A stretch of 8,675 bases of DNA from Bacillota bacterium (GCA_023395575.1 JAEWZA010000403.1:1-8675), one strand, 5' to 3'; shown: positions 1 to 7,136, numbered from the stretch's first letter. Notes: generated by a model not told the origin, from the sequence alone. Program-made: numbers and translations.

Positions 1-43
1 ATTCTCAGACTAATCCTATTTTAAAATGCTATTATTAAAAATG

Positions 44-130
44 TTAGGCTGCAATTTTATTGAATAACCGCTTATATTTCTTAGGTGGCATCCATCCACA
101 TTTTGAATGACGTCTTTGACGGTTATAGAA
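44..130 (-). pseudogene. IS3-family transposase C-terminal remnant
   Basis: Read on the minus strand from about 130 down to a TAA at 44-46, the DNA encodes FYNRQRRHSKCGWMPPKKYK and eight more residues. This matches the extreme C-terminus of IS3-family OrfB transposases, where the rve/DDE integrase domain ends in a FYNxxRRHSxLGYxxPxxY-like tail. Only about 28 codons survive. The next codons upstream (131-136) give a stop and the resemblance ends there, where the + strand begins to read as hydrolase. The DDE residues are absent, so it cannot encode an active enzyme. A terminal inverted repeat would be expected within 1-43, but I cannot identify one. The motif match is seen by eye; assignment to IS3 rests on family knowledge. 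Confidence 0.72.
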
Positions 131-978
131 AATTCATAGAAGTAGATGGGCATAAGATGCATATAACAGGAAATGGTACAGGTCAGCCCACTGTAGTTAT
201 GACTTGCGGCAGTGGCTCGACTTTTGGTTATGCAGATTTTTATTGTATAAATTCTATGGTGTAAGATTTTACCAAGACATGCATATATTAAAGACCTGGA
301 ATTGGCTGGAGTGAGCATGCTTCTACGCCTAGAGACACAGAATAGATAGTTTCTGACCTACATACATTATTGCAGAGGTCTGGTGAAAAACCTCCATATA
401 TATTGGCTGGTCATTCGCTAGGTACTATGGAAATGCTTCTATACGCAAGTAATTATCCTGATGAAGTTGCAGGAATAATTTCAATTGATGGGGCAAGCCC
501 GTATTATTTTATTAATAACGAAAAGATTATAAAGTCTAGGAAGTTTTTGGTGTATATTTCGAGATTTTCGGGAATTGTACGTATACTGAGCGAATTCAAA
601 TTGATGCCTTATGTTAACTATAGAATTAAACAATTGCCAAAAGATATAGGAAAGTTAGATAAAGTACTGCTATATAAAAACTTATTTAATAGTATGGTAT
701 TAAAAGAAGCAGACTCAATAGTTTCAGCTTCATTAAAAATGAATGAAAAATTAGACCTTAAAGATGTACCAATGATTATTTATACGGTTGGAGAATCTTT
801 TAAAAAGTTACCTTTTTGGGATGAAACGCAAAAAAGCTTAATAGGATTATCATCAAACAGCAAGCAGATAATATTAGAAAATACAAACCACAGCAATGTT
901 TTGTATGATTCAGCGGAGCAAATTTCAAAGGGAATTAAAGAGCTTATTGATAATTATGAAAAAGTAAAGTATAGTTGA
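130..978 (+). pseudogene. Alpha/beta hydrolase, N-terminally truncated with three in-frame stops
   Basis: One continuous frame from about 130 reads KFIEVDGHKMHITGNG, then VVMTCGSGSTFGYADFY, then RPGIGWSEHASTPRDTE, then HTLLQRSGEKPPYILAGHSLG. This is the usual order of a clostridial alpha/beta-fold hydrolase: oxyanion strand, YDRPGxGWSE-like segment, nucleophile elbow. TAA at 262 and 289 and TAG at 343 interrupt it inside the conserved part. The stretch after the last stop is open to the TGA at 976-978. It holds the probable nucleophile Ser (codon 415-417, in GHSLG) and the probable catalytic His (codon 889-891, in NTNHSN). The acid residue is not clear. The usual N-terminal membrane segment is missing and is replaced by transposase-derived DNA. 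A frame of 202 codons could start at TTG 370, but I see no ribosome-binding site and it would lack the first strands of the fold. I call it a decayed gene; substrate unknown. Confidence 0.85.
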
Positions 979-1061
979 GGAAATTGGATATAAAGTATAT
1001 ATATAATAATGAGTACTATAAGAATAAAAATAGAAATGCAACATTTAAAGCAATTATTTAC

Positions 1062-1090
1062 TTCACTTTTAAGCAAGAAAAAAATATTAA
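1062..1090 (+). promoter_or_regulatory. Weak candidate promoter for the 1132 gene
   Basis: TTCACT (1062-1067) and TATTAA (1085-1090) are 17 bp apart, each matching four of six SigA consensus positions. They lie about 40 bp before the ATG at 1132. The A-rich spacer is typical of this genome, so a chance match is quite possible. No clean terminator separates the region from the broken hydrolase upstream. Confidence 0.3.
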
Positions 1091-1131
1091 CTATGTAAAA
1101 AAACATTTTACGAAAGAGAAGGTACATAAAT

Positions 1132-1596
1132 ATGGTCCACTTAGTTTATTGTGATAACGCAGGAAAAGCTGGAGAAAGAGTTCTTGATAAAATAATAGCA
1201 GGAACTAAAACAATGGTAGTACGTGGTGCAGCAGGGAGAAAAATTCCGCACAGCCGTGTTTTTGAGGGAGAGCTGCTATATTTTATGGAGAAAGGCACTG
1301 CTAAAATAACAGCAACGGCAAAAGTGAAGAAAGTACAGAATTATGTTAAGCTCACGGAAGAAGAAACGACACGTATTCTGGAAGAAAGCAGAGACAAATT
1401 AAATTTGACTGACAAACAGATGCTACGCTGGCACAAAAAATGTCTTTGTTTTGTTGAGTTTGAGGAAGTACAGAAAATTGAGCCATTAGACTTTGACCAC
1501 CAAGGAAATATGGACGATTGGCTTATTATAGAGAAAATAGAGGATGTAGTTGTTGGAACAAGTATTCCATATAACTATCAGAATTCAAGATTTTAA
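1132..1596 (+). CDS. Conserved hypothetical protein, probable PUA-like/ASCH fold
   Basis: A 154-residue soluble protein with no signal peptide or membrane segment. The ATG at 1132 is set by AGAGAAGG at 1115-1122, nine bases upstream. The N-terminal half has the pattern I associate with ASCH/EVE-type PUA-like domains: a short strand (HLVYCD), KIIAGTKTM (19-28), a basic stretch RGAAGRKIPHSR (31-42), then GELLYFMEKGTAKITATAKVKKV, in which a glycine-led strand enters alternating beta strands. A helical insert (about 74-103) follows, then a strand CLCFVEFEEV (104-113) and a conserved-looking DFDHQGNMDDWLII segment (120-133). PUA-like domains bind RNA or modified nucleobases, but no catalytic residues can be named here. 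The stop lies 20 bp before the GNAT gene, suggesting a two-gene transcript. Fold assignment is inference from pattern; function unknown. Confidence 0.75.
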   Translation: MVHLVYCDNAGKAGERVLDKIIAGTKTMVVRGAAGRKIPHSRVFEGELLYFMEKGTAKITATAKVKKVQNYVKLTEEETTRILEESRDKLNLTDKQMLRWHKKCLCFVEFEEVQKIEPLDFDHQGNMDDWLIIEKIEDVVVGTSIPYNYQNSRF

Positions 1597-1616
1597 ATGA
1601 GAAAAGAGGAAATAAT

Positions 1617-2156
1617 GTGAAAGTAGAAACGGAAGAGCTTATCATCCGTAATTTTAAACTGACAGATGAAGAGGATTTATGCGAATATATGTTGCAACGA
1701 GTGAATGCAGAATTTGAAGGATATCCTAATTTTACGCAGCAAAAGGCTAAGGAAGAGATTGAATTCCGCTCTCAAAGCGATGAATTTTTTGCAATTGAAT
1801 TAAAAGAAGTACATAAAGTTATTGGAAATGTATATTTGGGAAAAAGAGATTTCAATTCAAAAGAATTGGGATATGTGTTAAATGAGGATTATCAAAATAA
1901 AGGATATGGAAGTGCAGCATGTAAAGCAGTGATTGACTACGCTTTTAAGAAAGGTATTCATAGAATCTATGCCGAATGTGCCCCACAAAATATACCTTCC
2001 TGGAGGTTGTTAGAGAAGCTTGGGCTAAAAAGAGAAGCCCATTTTAGAAAGAATGTTTCTTTTCATATTAATGAAAAAGGAATTCCAATTTATTGGGATA
2101 CCTATGTGTATGCGGCTTTAAATCCAAATGATGAGAATGAGAAAAATGAAATCTAA
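1617..2156 (+). CDS. GNAT-family N-acetyltransferase (RimJ/RimL-like)
   Basis: A 179-residue GCN5-related acetyltransferase expected to move an acetyl group from acetyl-CoA to an amine of a protein or small molecule. It opens with VETEELIIRNFKLTDEEDL, the usual first strand and helix of the RimJ/RimL subgroup. The acetyl-CoA pyrophosphate loop is QNKGYG (residues 93-98), followed by the helix AACKAVIDYAF. The later motif CAPQNIPSWRLLEKLGL (121-137) carries the Asn and Ser typical of the family, then KREAHFRKN, and a WDTYVYAAL end strand (160-168). Length is normal. The start is GTG at 1617, placed by AGAGGA at 1605-1610. An ATG at 1615 overlaps it but is followed immediately by TGA and is not used. 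Substrate cannot be told from sequence; N-terminal protein, ribosomal-protein or antibiotic acetylation are all possible. Probably co-transcribed with the gene at 1132. Confidence 0.9.
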   Translation: MKVETEELIIRNFKLTDEEDLCEYMLQRVNAEFEGYPNFTQQKAKEEIEFRSQSDEFFAIELKEVHKVIGNVYLGKRDFNSKELGYVLNEDYQNKGYGSAACKAVIDYAFKKGIHRIYAECAPQNIPSWRLLEKLGLKREAHFRKNVSFHINEKGIPIYWDTYVYAALNPNDENEKNEI

Positions 2157-2233
2157 TTTTGGCTGATGGATTATGAGCAAGCTGAGAAGTTAATTTTGAT
2201 TCTCAATCCCTAAAAACAAGGAGAACACATCAA

Positions 2234-4303
2234 ATGACACTTATAGTCAAGACTAAAAATAATGGCAAAGCAAAATTTTTAAACCATTCAAAACCACTGA
2301 TTGCGGTTATATTAGTAATATCAGTAGTCTTGGCTTTTTTAGCACTGTTTGCAGTAAATAATTTAAAGGAAGAGGAATTTCTGGCTTTTTCGGATTTTAA
2401 AATTAAAAACGGAGTGCTTGAAAAATACTACGGAGCAAATGAAAATGTTATAATCCCAAATGGTGTTACAAAAATAGCAAAGTATGCCTTTGAAGGTTGT
2501 AAAACCATGACTTCCATTACAATACCAGATAGTGTGAAAGAGATACACGAAGATGCCTTTAACCTAACTAATCTGAAAAAGGTACACATTCCTAAAAGTA
2601 TAACTTATATAGATAAAAATGCATTTCAATACAATGATAACTTAGAAATAGAAGTAGACTCAAAAAATAAAAAGTACAGTTCAAAAGATGGAGTACTCTA
2701 TAATAAAGACATGACAGAGCTAATACGCTACTATGACAAAGAAGACATTTATTATTTCAGAATACCTGATGGGGTTGAGAAAATAGGTGATTATGCTTTT
2801 TTTGAGTGTGGTCTTGTAAAGATTTATTTGCCATCTAGTATAAAGGAAATAGGTGATTGTGCCTTTTCGGGATATTTTGGTATAACAGATATAGAGGTTG
2901 ATTCGAATAATAAAAATTATATTGTAAAAGATAATATATTATTCAGTAAGGATATGACAGAGCTTGTTTGGTACTCAAGAGAAAATACAAATGATTGGTA
3001 CAGTATACCAGATGGCGTTACTGTCACTAATGCAGGTGCATTTTTGGGGTGTCGTTCTTTAAATAGTATAACTCTTCCCAACACTATGAAAGTTATTGAA
3101 GATAAAGCGTTTATGGGCATGATATTCTTAGAAAGCCTGACAATACCTGATAGTGTATCAGAAATAGGTGATTCTGTGTTTTTTTACTGCAATAGCTTAA
3201 CTAATGTTAACGTTAGCAAAAATAATAAATATTTTACTTCTGATCATGGTATTTTATTCGATAAGGAGATGACAGAAGTTATTGTTTGCCCAACAGGCTA
3301 CTCAGAAGCAGATTATAAAATCCCTGATGGTGTTAAAAAAATTAGAGATTACGCATTTTATAATTGTATTAGGCTAGAAAAAATAACCATACCTGAAAGT
3401 GTAACTTACATTGGAAAATATGCTTTTTATGGATGTTGTAATCTTTTGAGTATAAATCTGCCCAGCAAAATTAATTCAATAGCTGAATATACATTTACTA
3501 GCTGTATGAAGCTTGAGAAAATAGTTGTACCGGATAGAGTCAAGTATATTGATGAAGGAGCATTTCAGAATTGCAGCAGCTTAGCAGAAATAAAATTTCC
3601 GTCTAGATTAAATAAAATAGGCAAGGAAGCATTCTCTAGCTGTATAAGTCTGAAAACAATTGATATTTCTCAAAGTGTAACTGAAATAGCAGATAATTCA
3701 TTTGATAATTGTTTAAGTTTACAAGGTATAAATGTAGCTGCTAAAAATAAGATTTATTCTTCAGAAGCTGGAGTTTTATTTGATGATGAGCTGGCGAAAC
3801 TAATTAAGTACCCAGAAGGTAGGTTTGACAGCCATTATGCTGTACCTGCGGGTGTGAAAATTATTATTGGGAATTCCTTTTCAGATTGCAAATACTTAAT
3901 AAGCATAGATGTACCAAGTTCTGTGGAAGTAATAAATGGTAATGCCTTTAGTTCTAATGATTCAAAAATTGCCAATATTAATGTGGATGGAGATAATCAA
4001 AATTACACTTCAAAGGCTGGAGTTCTTTTTGATAAAAGTATGAAGGAACTGATTTTTTATCCATATGGTAAAAAGGATAAAGAGTATTCTATACCAGAAG
4101 GCGTTACTACAATTAGAGAAAATGCATTTTTATACTGTGCAAATCTCCTTCAACTGACAATTCCCGAAAGTGTAACCACCATTGAAAAGTCAGGACTACC
4201 ATATAGAAATGATCAATTTAGCATAAAAGGACATGAATACTCCGCAGCGCATGAATATGCAGCTACAAATTTTATTCTTTTTGTTTCTGATCAAAAGCAA
4301 TAA
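2234..4303 (+). CDS. BspA-like leucine-rich-repeat surface protein (LRR_5 type)
   Basis: A 689-residue protein. AAGGAGAA at 2218-2225 sets the ATG. A basic N-terminus (1-20) precedes one hydrophobic segment, PLIAVILVISVVLAFLALFAVNN (about 21-43), a signal anchor or poorly cleaved signal peptide, so the rest should lie outside the membrane. From about residue 60 it consists of 22-24-residue repeats of the form IPxSVxxIGxxAFxxCxxLxxI, the Treponema/BspA LRR type. I count about 17 recognisable AF-type repeat caps plus one degenerate copy. Five insertion modules (roughly NKxYxSKDGVLFxKxMTELIxYP, then YxIPDGV) break the series, ending at residues 177, 258, 363, 537 and 620. The end SIKGHEYSAAHEYAATN matches the usual closing unit of such proteins. 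There is no LPXTG, SLH or choline-binding anchor. Relatives take part in adhesion or protein binding; the ligand is unknown. Spacing of 77 bp from the GNAT gene leaves co-transcription open. Confidence 0.92.
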   Translation: MTLIVKTKNNGKAKFLNHSKPLIAVILVISVVLAFLALFAVNNLKEEEFLAFSDFKIKNGVLEKYYGANENVIIPNGVTKIAKYAFEGCKTMTSITIPDSVKEIHEDAFNLTNLKKVHIPKSITYIDKNAFQYNDNLEIEVDSKNKKYSSKDGVLYNKDMTELIRYYDKEDIYYFRIPDGVEKIGDYAFFECGLVKIYLPSSIKEIGDCAFSGYFGITDIEVDSNNKNYIVKDNILFSKDMTELVWYSRENTNDWYSIPDGVTVTNAGAFLGCRSLNSITLPNTMKVIEDKAFMGMIFLESLTIPDSVSEIGDSVFFYCNSLTNVNVSKNNKYFTSDHGILFDKEMTEVIVCPTGYSEADYKIPDGVKKIRDYAFYNCIRLEKITIPESVTYIGKYAFYGCCNLLSINLPSKINSIAEYTFTSCMKLEKIVVPDRVKYIDEGAFQNCSSLAEIKFPSRLNKIGKEAFSSCISLKTIDISQSVTEIADNSFDNCLSLQGINVAAKNKIYSSEAGVLFDDELAKLIKYPEGRFDSHYAVPAGVKIIIGNSFSDCKYLISIDVPSSVEVINGNAFSSNDSKIANINVDGDNQNYTSKAGVLFDKSMKELIFYPYGKKDKEYSIPEGVTTIRENAFLYCANLLQLTIPESVTTIEKSGLPYRNDQFSIKGHEYSAAHEYAATNFILFVSDQKQ

Positions 4304-4394
4304 AATAATGTTTGGACTATTTCCGTAGTATCACCGACAAAACAATGATATATTCATGAAAATTCAGTTTTAATACAGAAAAAAGTTGAAATAT

Positions 4395-4411
4395 AGCAAA
4401 TATTGCTTTTT
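4395..4411 (+). terminator. Weak hairpin with short U-tract after the LRR gene
   Basis: AGCAA (4395-4399), loop ATA, TTGCT (4403-4407), then four more Ts. The stem is only 5 bp and lies 90 bp past the LRR stop codon, so it would be a poor intrinsic terminator. It does precede the promoter at 4418, which is where one would be expected. Confidence 0.25.
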
Positions 4412-4417
4412 GAAGTA

Positions 4418-4447
4418 TTGAAATATTTTCCCTTGATATGCTAGAAT
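4418..4447 (+). promoter_or_regulatory. SigA-type extended -10 promoter of the oxidoreductase gene
   Basis: The -35 box TTGAAA (4418-4423) and -10 box TAGAAT (4442-4447) are separated by 18 bp. A TGC directly before the -10 (4439-4441) gives an extended -10. The expected start of transcription near 4454 leaves a leader of about 40 nt carrying the GGAGGA ribosome-binding site at 4482-4487. Confidence 0.7.
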
Positions 4448-4493
4448 CAATATAAACATATTGGATAGGCTAATATTAAACGGAGGACTAATC

Positions 4494-5459
4494 ATGAGTA
4501 TACGATATGGAATTATAGGCTTAGGAGATATAGCAACAAGGTTTGTGAAGGTATTAAATAAAGTTGAAAATGTAGAATTAACTGCGGTTGCGGCTAGAGA
4601 TAAAGCAAGAGCAGAGGCTTTTGCAGACAAATTTAATGCGAAAAAGGCATATAACAATTATAAAAAACTAATTAACGATGAAGAGGTTGATGTAGTTTAT
4701 GTAGCACTTACGCATAATTTTCACTATGATATTGTAAAGCATTGCTTAAATAAGGGTAAGGCAGTTTTGTGTGAGAAGCCATTAACAACCAGTAAAAAGG
4801 ATACTGAAGAATTAATAGCGCTTTCTCGAGAAAAAAAGGTGCTTTTAATGGAAGCAATGTGGATGAAATGTATTCCTGCCTACCTTAAAGCTAAGCAATG
4901 GGTTAAAACAGGGAAAATAGGAGATGTTAAACTCATTAGTGCTTCATTTGGGAATAATGCCCAATTTAATCCGGAGAGTAGGTTGTTTAATCCAGATTTG
5001 GCGGGTGGTAGTGTATATGATGTTGGTGTATATCCAATTCAATTTGCTACAGGAATATTGAATGAATGTCCCGAGATTGTCAATGGTATTGCAACAATTT
5101 GTGAAACAGGTGTTGATGAATATGCTGCAATTAATATGAGCTTCAAAAGCGGAGTTTTAGCAACACTTAGCTGTGGTTTAACTGCTTATACAAATAGGGA
5201 TGCAAGAATATATGGAACTAAAGGAAATATTATAGTATATGATTTCTTTGGCTCTCAGAAATGCGAACTATATGATAGCGAGAATAATTTGAAGGAATGC
5301 TTCGGAGAAAGCTTTGAAGATGGCTTTATATATGAAATTGAGCACTTTAATGAATTGTACAGCAATAAAAAAATAGAAAGTAACCTTGTTCCTCACAGGG
5401 ATGTAATTATGTGTGCAGAAATAGTAGATAAGCTATTAAAGAAATGGAGAAAAAAGTAA
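4494..5459 (+). CDS. Gfo/Idh/MocA-family NAD(P)-dependent oxidoreductase
   Basis: A 321-residue cytosolic dehydrogenase of the glucose-fructose oxidoreductase/inositol dehydrogenase superfamily. The N-terminal Rossmann domain opens YGIIGLGDIA (GxxGxGxxA at residues 6-14). It continues through AARDKARAEAFADKF and the VVYVALTHNFHYD strand to the family signature CEKPLTTS, with Glu94, the probable catalytic Lys95 and Pro96. MEAMWMKCIP (119-128) resembles the MEAMWTRFLP segment of the dihydrodiol dehydrogenase-like branch. The C-terminal alpha/beta domain contains GGSVYDVGVYPI (171-182) with the conserved Asp176 and Tyr180 near the active site. The start is ATG 4494, placed by GGAGGA at 4482-4487; a TTG in the same frame at 4461 has no such site and lies nearly on the promoter. 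Its own promoter and the lack of sugar-pathway neighbours point to a stand-alone unit. The substrate, probably a sugar, polyol or related hydroxy compound, cannot be named. Confidence 0.93.
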   Translation: MSIRYGIIGLGDIATRFVKVLNKVENVELTAVAARDKARAEAFADKFNAKKAYNNYKKLINDEEVDVVYVALTHNFHYDIVKHCLNKGKAVLCEKPLTTSKKDTEELIALSREKKVLLMEAMWMKCIPAYLKAKQWVKTGKIGDVKLISASFGNNAQFNPESRLFNPDLAGGSVYDVGVYPIQFATGILNECPEIVNGIATICETGVDEYAAINMSFKSGVLATLSCGLTAYTNRDARIYGTKGNIIVYDFFGSQKCELYDSENNLKECFGESFEDGFIYEIEHFNELYSNKKIESNLVPHRDVIMCAEIVDKLLKKWRKK

Positions 5460-5476
5460 TCTAACTATCATAAAAA

Positions 5477-5496
5477 GTCGAAAATAGTTGTCGAAA
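5477..5496 (+). repeat. Tandem GTCGAAA heptamers upstream of the chemoreceptor -35
   Basis: GTCGAAA occurs at 5477-5483 and again at 5490-5496, 13 bp apart, the second ending one base before the -35 box. The position would suit an activator or repressor site. The arms are short and chance is not excluded. Confidence 0.35.
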
Positions 5497-5497
5497 T

Positions 5498-5527
5498 TTG
5501 CAATAATGTTAATTGGTATGATATAAT
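5498..5527 (+). promoter_or_regulatory. SigA-type extended -10 promoter of the chemoreceptor gene
   Basis: TTGCAA (5498-5503), an 18-bp spacer and a perfect TATAAT (5522-5527), with TGA at 5519-5521 supplying the TGn extension. Transcription should begin near 5534, giving a leader of about 64 nt. This layout matches the promoter at 4418 and is a housekeeping type; the SigD/flagellar pattern is not seen. Confidence 0.75.
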
Positions 5528-5560
5528 AGTGTACGACCGATATATAGATTGCACTATTAT
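5523..5560. promoter_or_regulatory. Inverted repeat overlapping the -10 box, possible operator
   Basis: ATAATAGTG (5523-5531) and CACTATTAT (5552-5560) are perfect 9-bp inverted arms, extendable in RNA by a U-G and an A-U pair, around a central stretch of about 16-20 nt. The left arm covers most of the TATAAT box and lies upstream of the predicted transcription start. A DNA operator is therefore more likely than an RNA hairpin. No binding protein is encoded in the window. Confidence 0.5.
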
Positions 5561-5597
5561 CCATACAAATTACAAATGGCAGAAATGAGGACATACT

Positions 5598-7073
5598 ATG
5601 AAAATTTTTAGAAAAAAGCCATGTGATGAAGCAAGATGTATTTTGAAATATGTTGAAAATAGATTTGACGGTATAGATTATCAGGAACCAAGTGCTGATT
5701 ATCCAATTCATAAATCAGTTTTAGAGTACTTCAATAAGCTGTTTTCAAATGAAAATAAAATGGCAGCTGCTTCTAAAGAATTATTGAAAATCACAGCAGA
5801 TATGAGTAATTTTGATGTAAATATGTCTCATACTGCATATGAGCTAATCGATTTTGCTGAAGAATTGGCAACACTAAGTGAATCAAATTTTGCAATGGTT
5901 GAGCAAACTACAGCAAGTATGGACCATGTAAACGATACGATAACTAATGCTGCAGAAACATTAGAACATTTGGCTAAAGACTCTGAGGAGGTTGTACAGG
6001 CTAATCATGATAGTTTAATTCAAATAAATCAGGTTAATGATTTAAAGGAAGAGGTATTGAATGATTCCAATATTATGAGTAAGCAGATTGGGAATTTAGT
6101 TGAAATGGCTAATAAAGTTAATGATATTGTAAATGGAGTGGCATCTATAGCAGAACAAACTAATCTCCTTGCTTTAAATGCTTCCATTGAGGCGGCTAGA
6201 GCAGGGGAGAGCGGGCGAGGTTTTTCTGTAGTTGCTGATGAAATAAGAAAACTTGCAGATGACACTAAAAGAAATCTAGAAGGTATGAACTTCTTTGTAA
6301 AGAGTATTCAGGATGCAGCAATAGAAGGAAAAAAGAGTATGGACAATACCTTGCAATCAACTCAAAAAATGAGTGTAAAGATTGATTTGATTAGCAATAC
6401 AATGGAAAAGAATGTGGACATGCTTAAGATGGTAATAAAAGATGTTAATGAAATAAATCAATCCATTAGTGGAGTTAAAAATGCTGCTAATGAGATTAAT
6501 CAGGCAATGGATGTATCAAGCCGTGATGCAGAAAAGCTTAACCTGATGACACAAAAAATCCATCAAGATGCATTGAATAGTTCAGAACAAGCTAAGCAAA
6601 TATCATATGTGGACGATGAACTGTCAAATATTGTTCAGGATATGATGAAATCCTTACATGGCAGTATAAATGCAATAGATAACAAAGAATTTCTGAACAA
6701 TATTATTAAGGCAAAAGTAGCCCATACTAATTGGATACATAATTTGAAACGAATAGTTGATGAAATGAGGGTTTATCCACTACAAACAAATGGAGCAAAA
6801 TGTGCATTTGGCCATTTTTATAATGCAATGAATGTTTCGCATCCGGCTATATTAAGTGATTGGAAAAAAGTAGGGGAAATTCACATGGAATTTCATACCA
6901 TAGGAGATAGGGTAATTGATGCCGTAAAGGAAAAAAATTCTTCTCAAGCACATAATTATTATCTTTCTGCGGAGAAACTTTCAAATGAAATATTTTCTTA
7001 TCTAGATAAAATAGTTGCAGAGGTTGATAACCAAACAACAAAAGGTGTCAACATCTTTAGAAACCTTAATTAG
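5598..7073 (+). CDS. Soluble methyl-accepting chemotaxis protein with C-terminal CZB zinc-binding domain
   Basis: A 491-residue chemoreceptor with no membrane segment or signal peptide, so cytosolic. ATGAGGA just upstream places the ATG at 5598. The first 60 or so residues form a charged module with Cys9 and Cys14 (CDEARC) and DYPIHKSVLEYFNKLF. A long coiled-coil MCP signalling region follows to about residue 345. Its hairpin tip is at 186-221 (EQTNLLALNASIEAARAGES, then GRGFSVVADEIRKLAD), the part that contacts CheA and CheW. The C-terminus (about 370-470) is a CZB domain: the zinc ligands should be His376 (AHTNW), Cys402 (KCAFGHFY), His429 and His433 (IHMEFH), the family 3His/1Cys set. In studied CZB proteins zinc or oxidant state of the cysteine is sensed; that role here is inference. 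No che genes lie nearby. It has its own promoter and a strong terminator, so it is a single-gene unit. Confidence 0.93.
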   Translation: MKIFRKKPCDEARCILKYVENRFDGIDYQEPSADYPIHKSVLEYFNKLFSNENKMAAASKELLKITADMSNFDVNMSHTAYELIDFAEELATLSESNFAMVEQTTASMDHVNDTITNAAETLEHLAKDSEEVVQANHDSLIQINQVNDLKEEVLNDSNIMSKQIGNLVEMANKVNDIVNGVASIAEQTNLLALNASIEAARAGESGRGFSVVADEIRKLADDTKRNLEGMNFFVKSIQDAAIEGKKSMDNTLQSTQKMSVKIDLISNTMEKNVDMLKMVIKDVNEINQSISGVKNAANEINQAMDVSSRDAEKLNLMTQKIHQDALNSSEQAKQISYVDDELSNIVQDMMKSLHGSINAIDNKEFLNNIIKAKVAHTNWIHNLKRIVDEMRVYPLQTNGAKCAFGHFYNAMNVSHPAILSDWKKVGEIHMEFHTIGDRVIDAVKEKNSSQAHNYYLSAEKLSNEIFSYLDKIVAEVDNQTTKGVNIFRNLN

Positions 7074-7136
7074 AGAGCGGAAGGGAAATATTAATTAAGT
7101 TTTCCTGTGAACAATAGTAGATAAATCTAGATGCCT

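Noticed and set aside
262..345. Stop-codon reassignment or readthrough as an explanation for the three hydrolase stops
   Set aside because: Both TAA and TAG are involved, other genes in the window end normally at TAA, TGA or TAG, and the gene is also missing its N-terminus. Decay is simpler.
370..978. A free-standing 202-aa hydrolase starting at TTG 370
   Set aside because: The same frame upstream carries clear family sequence through three stops, there is no ribosome-binding site before 370, and a protein starting there would lack the first strands and oxyanion region of the fold. It is better read as the tail of a broken gene.
1036..1098. A 20-codon frame (ATG 1036 to TAA 1096) between the hydrolase and the 1132 gene
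   Set aside because: No ribosome-binding site and low-complexity composition typical of the AT-rich spacer.
2183..2205. TGAGAA/TTCTCA inverted repeat before the LRR gene as a terminator
   Set aside because: A 6-bp stem with an 11-nt loop and no T-run after it; too weak to call.
4461..4496. TTG 4461 as the start of the oxidoreductase
   Set aside because: It sits within a few bases of the predicted transcription start and has no ribosome-binding site, while ATG 4494 follows GGAGGA and begins exactly where the Rossmann strand should.
4370..4657. Minus-strand 95-codon frame across the oxidoreductase promoter and start
   Set aside because: It is antisense to the Rossmann-fold coding sequence and has no supporting signals.
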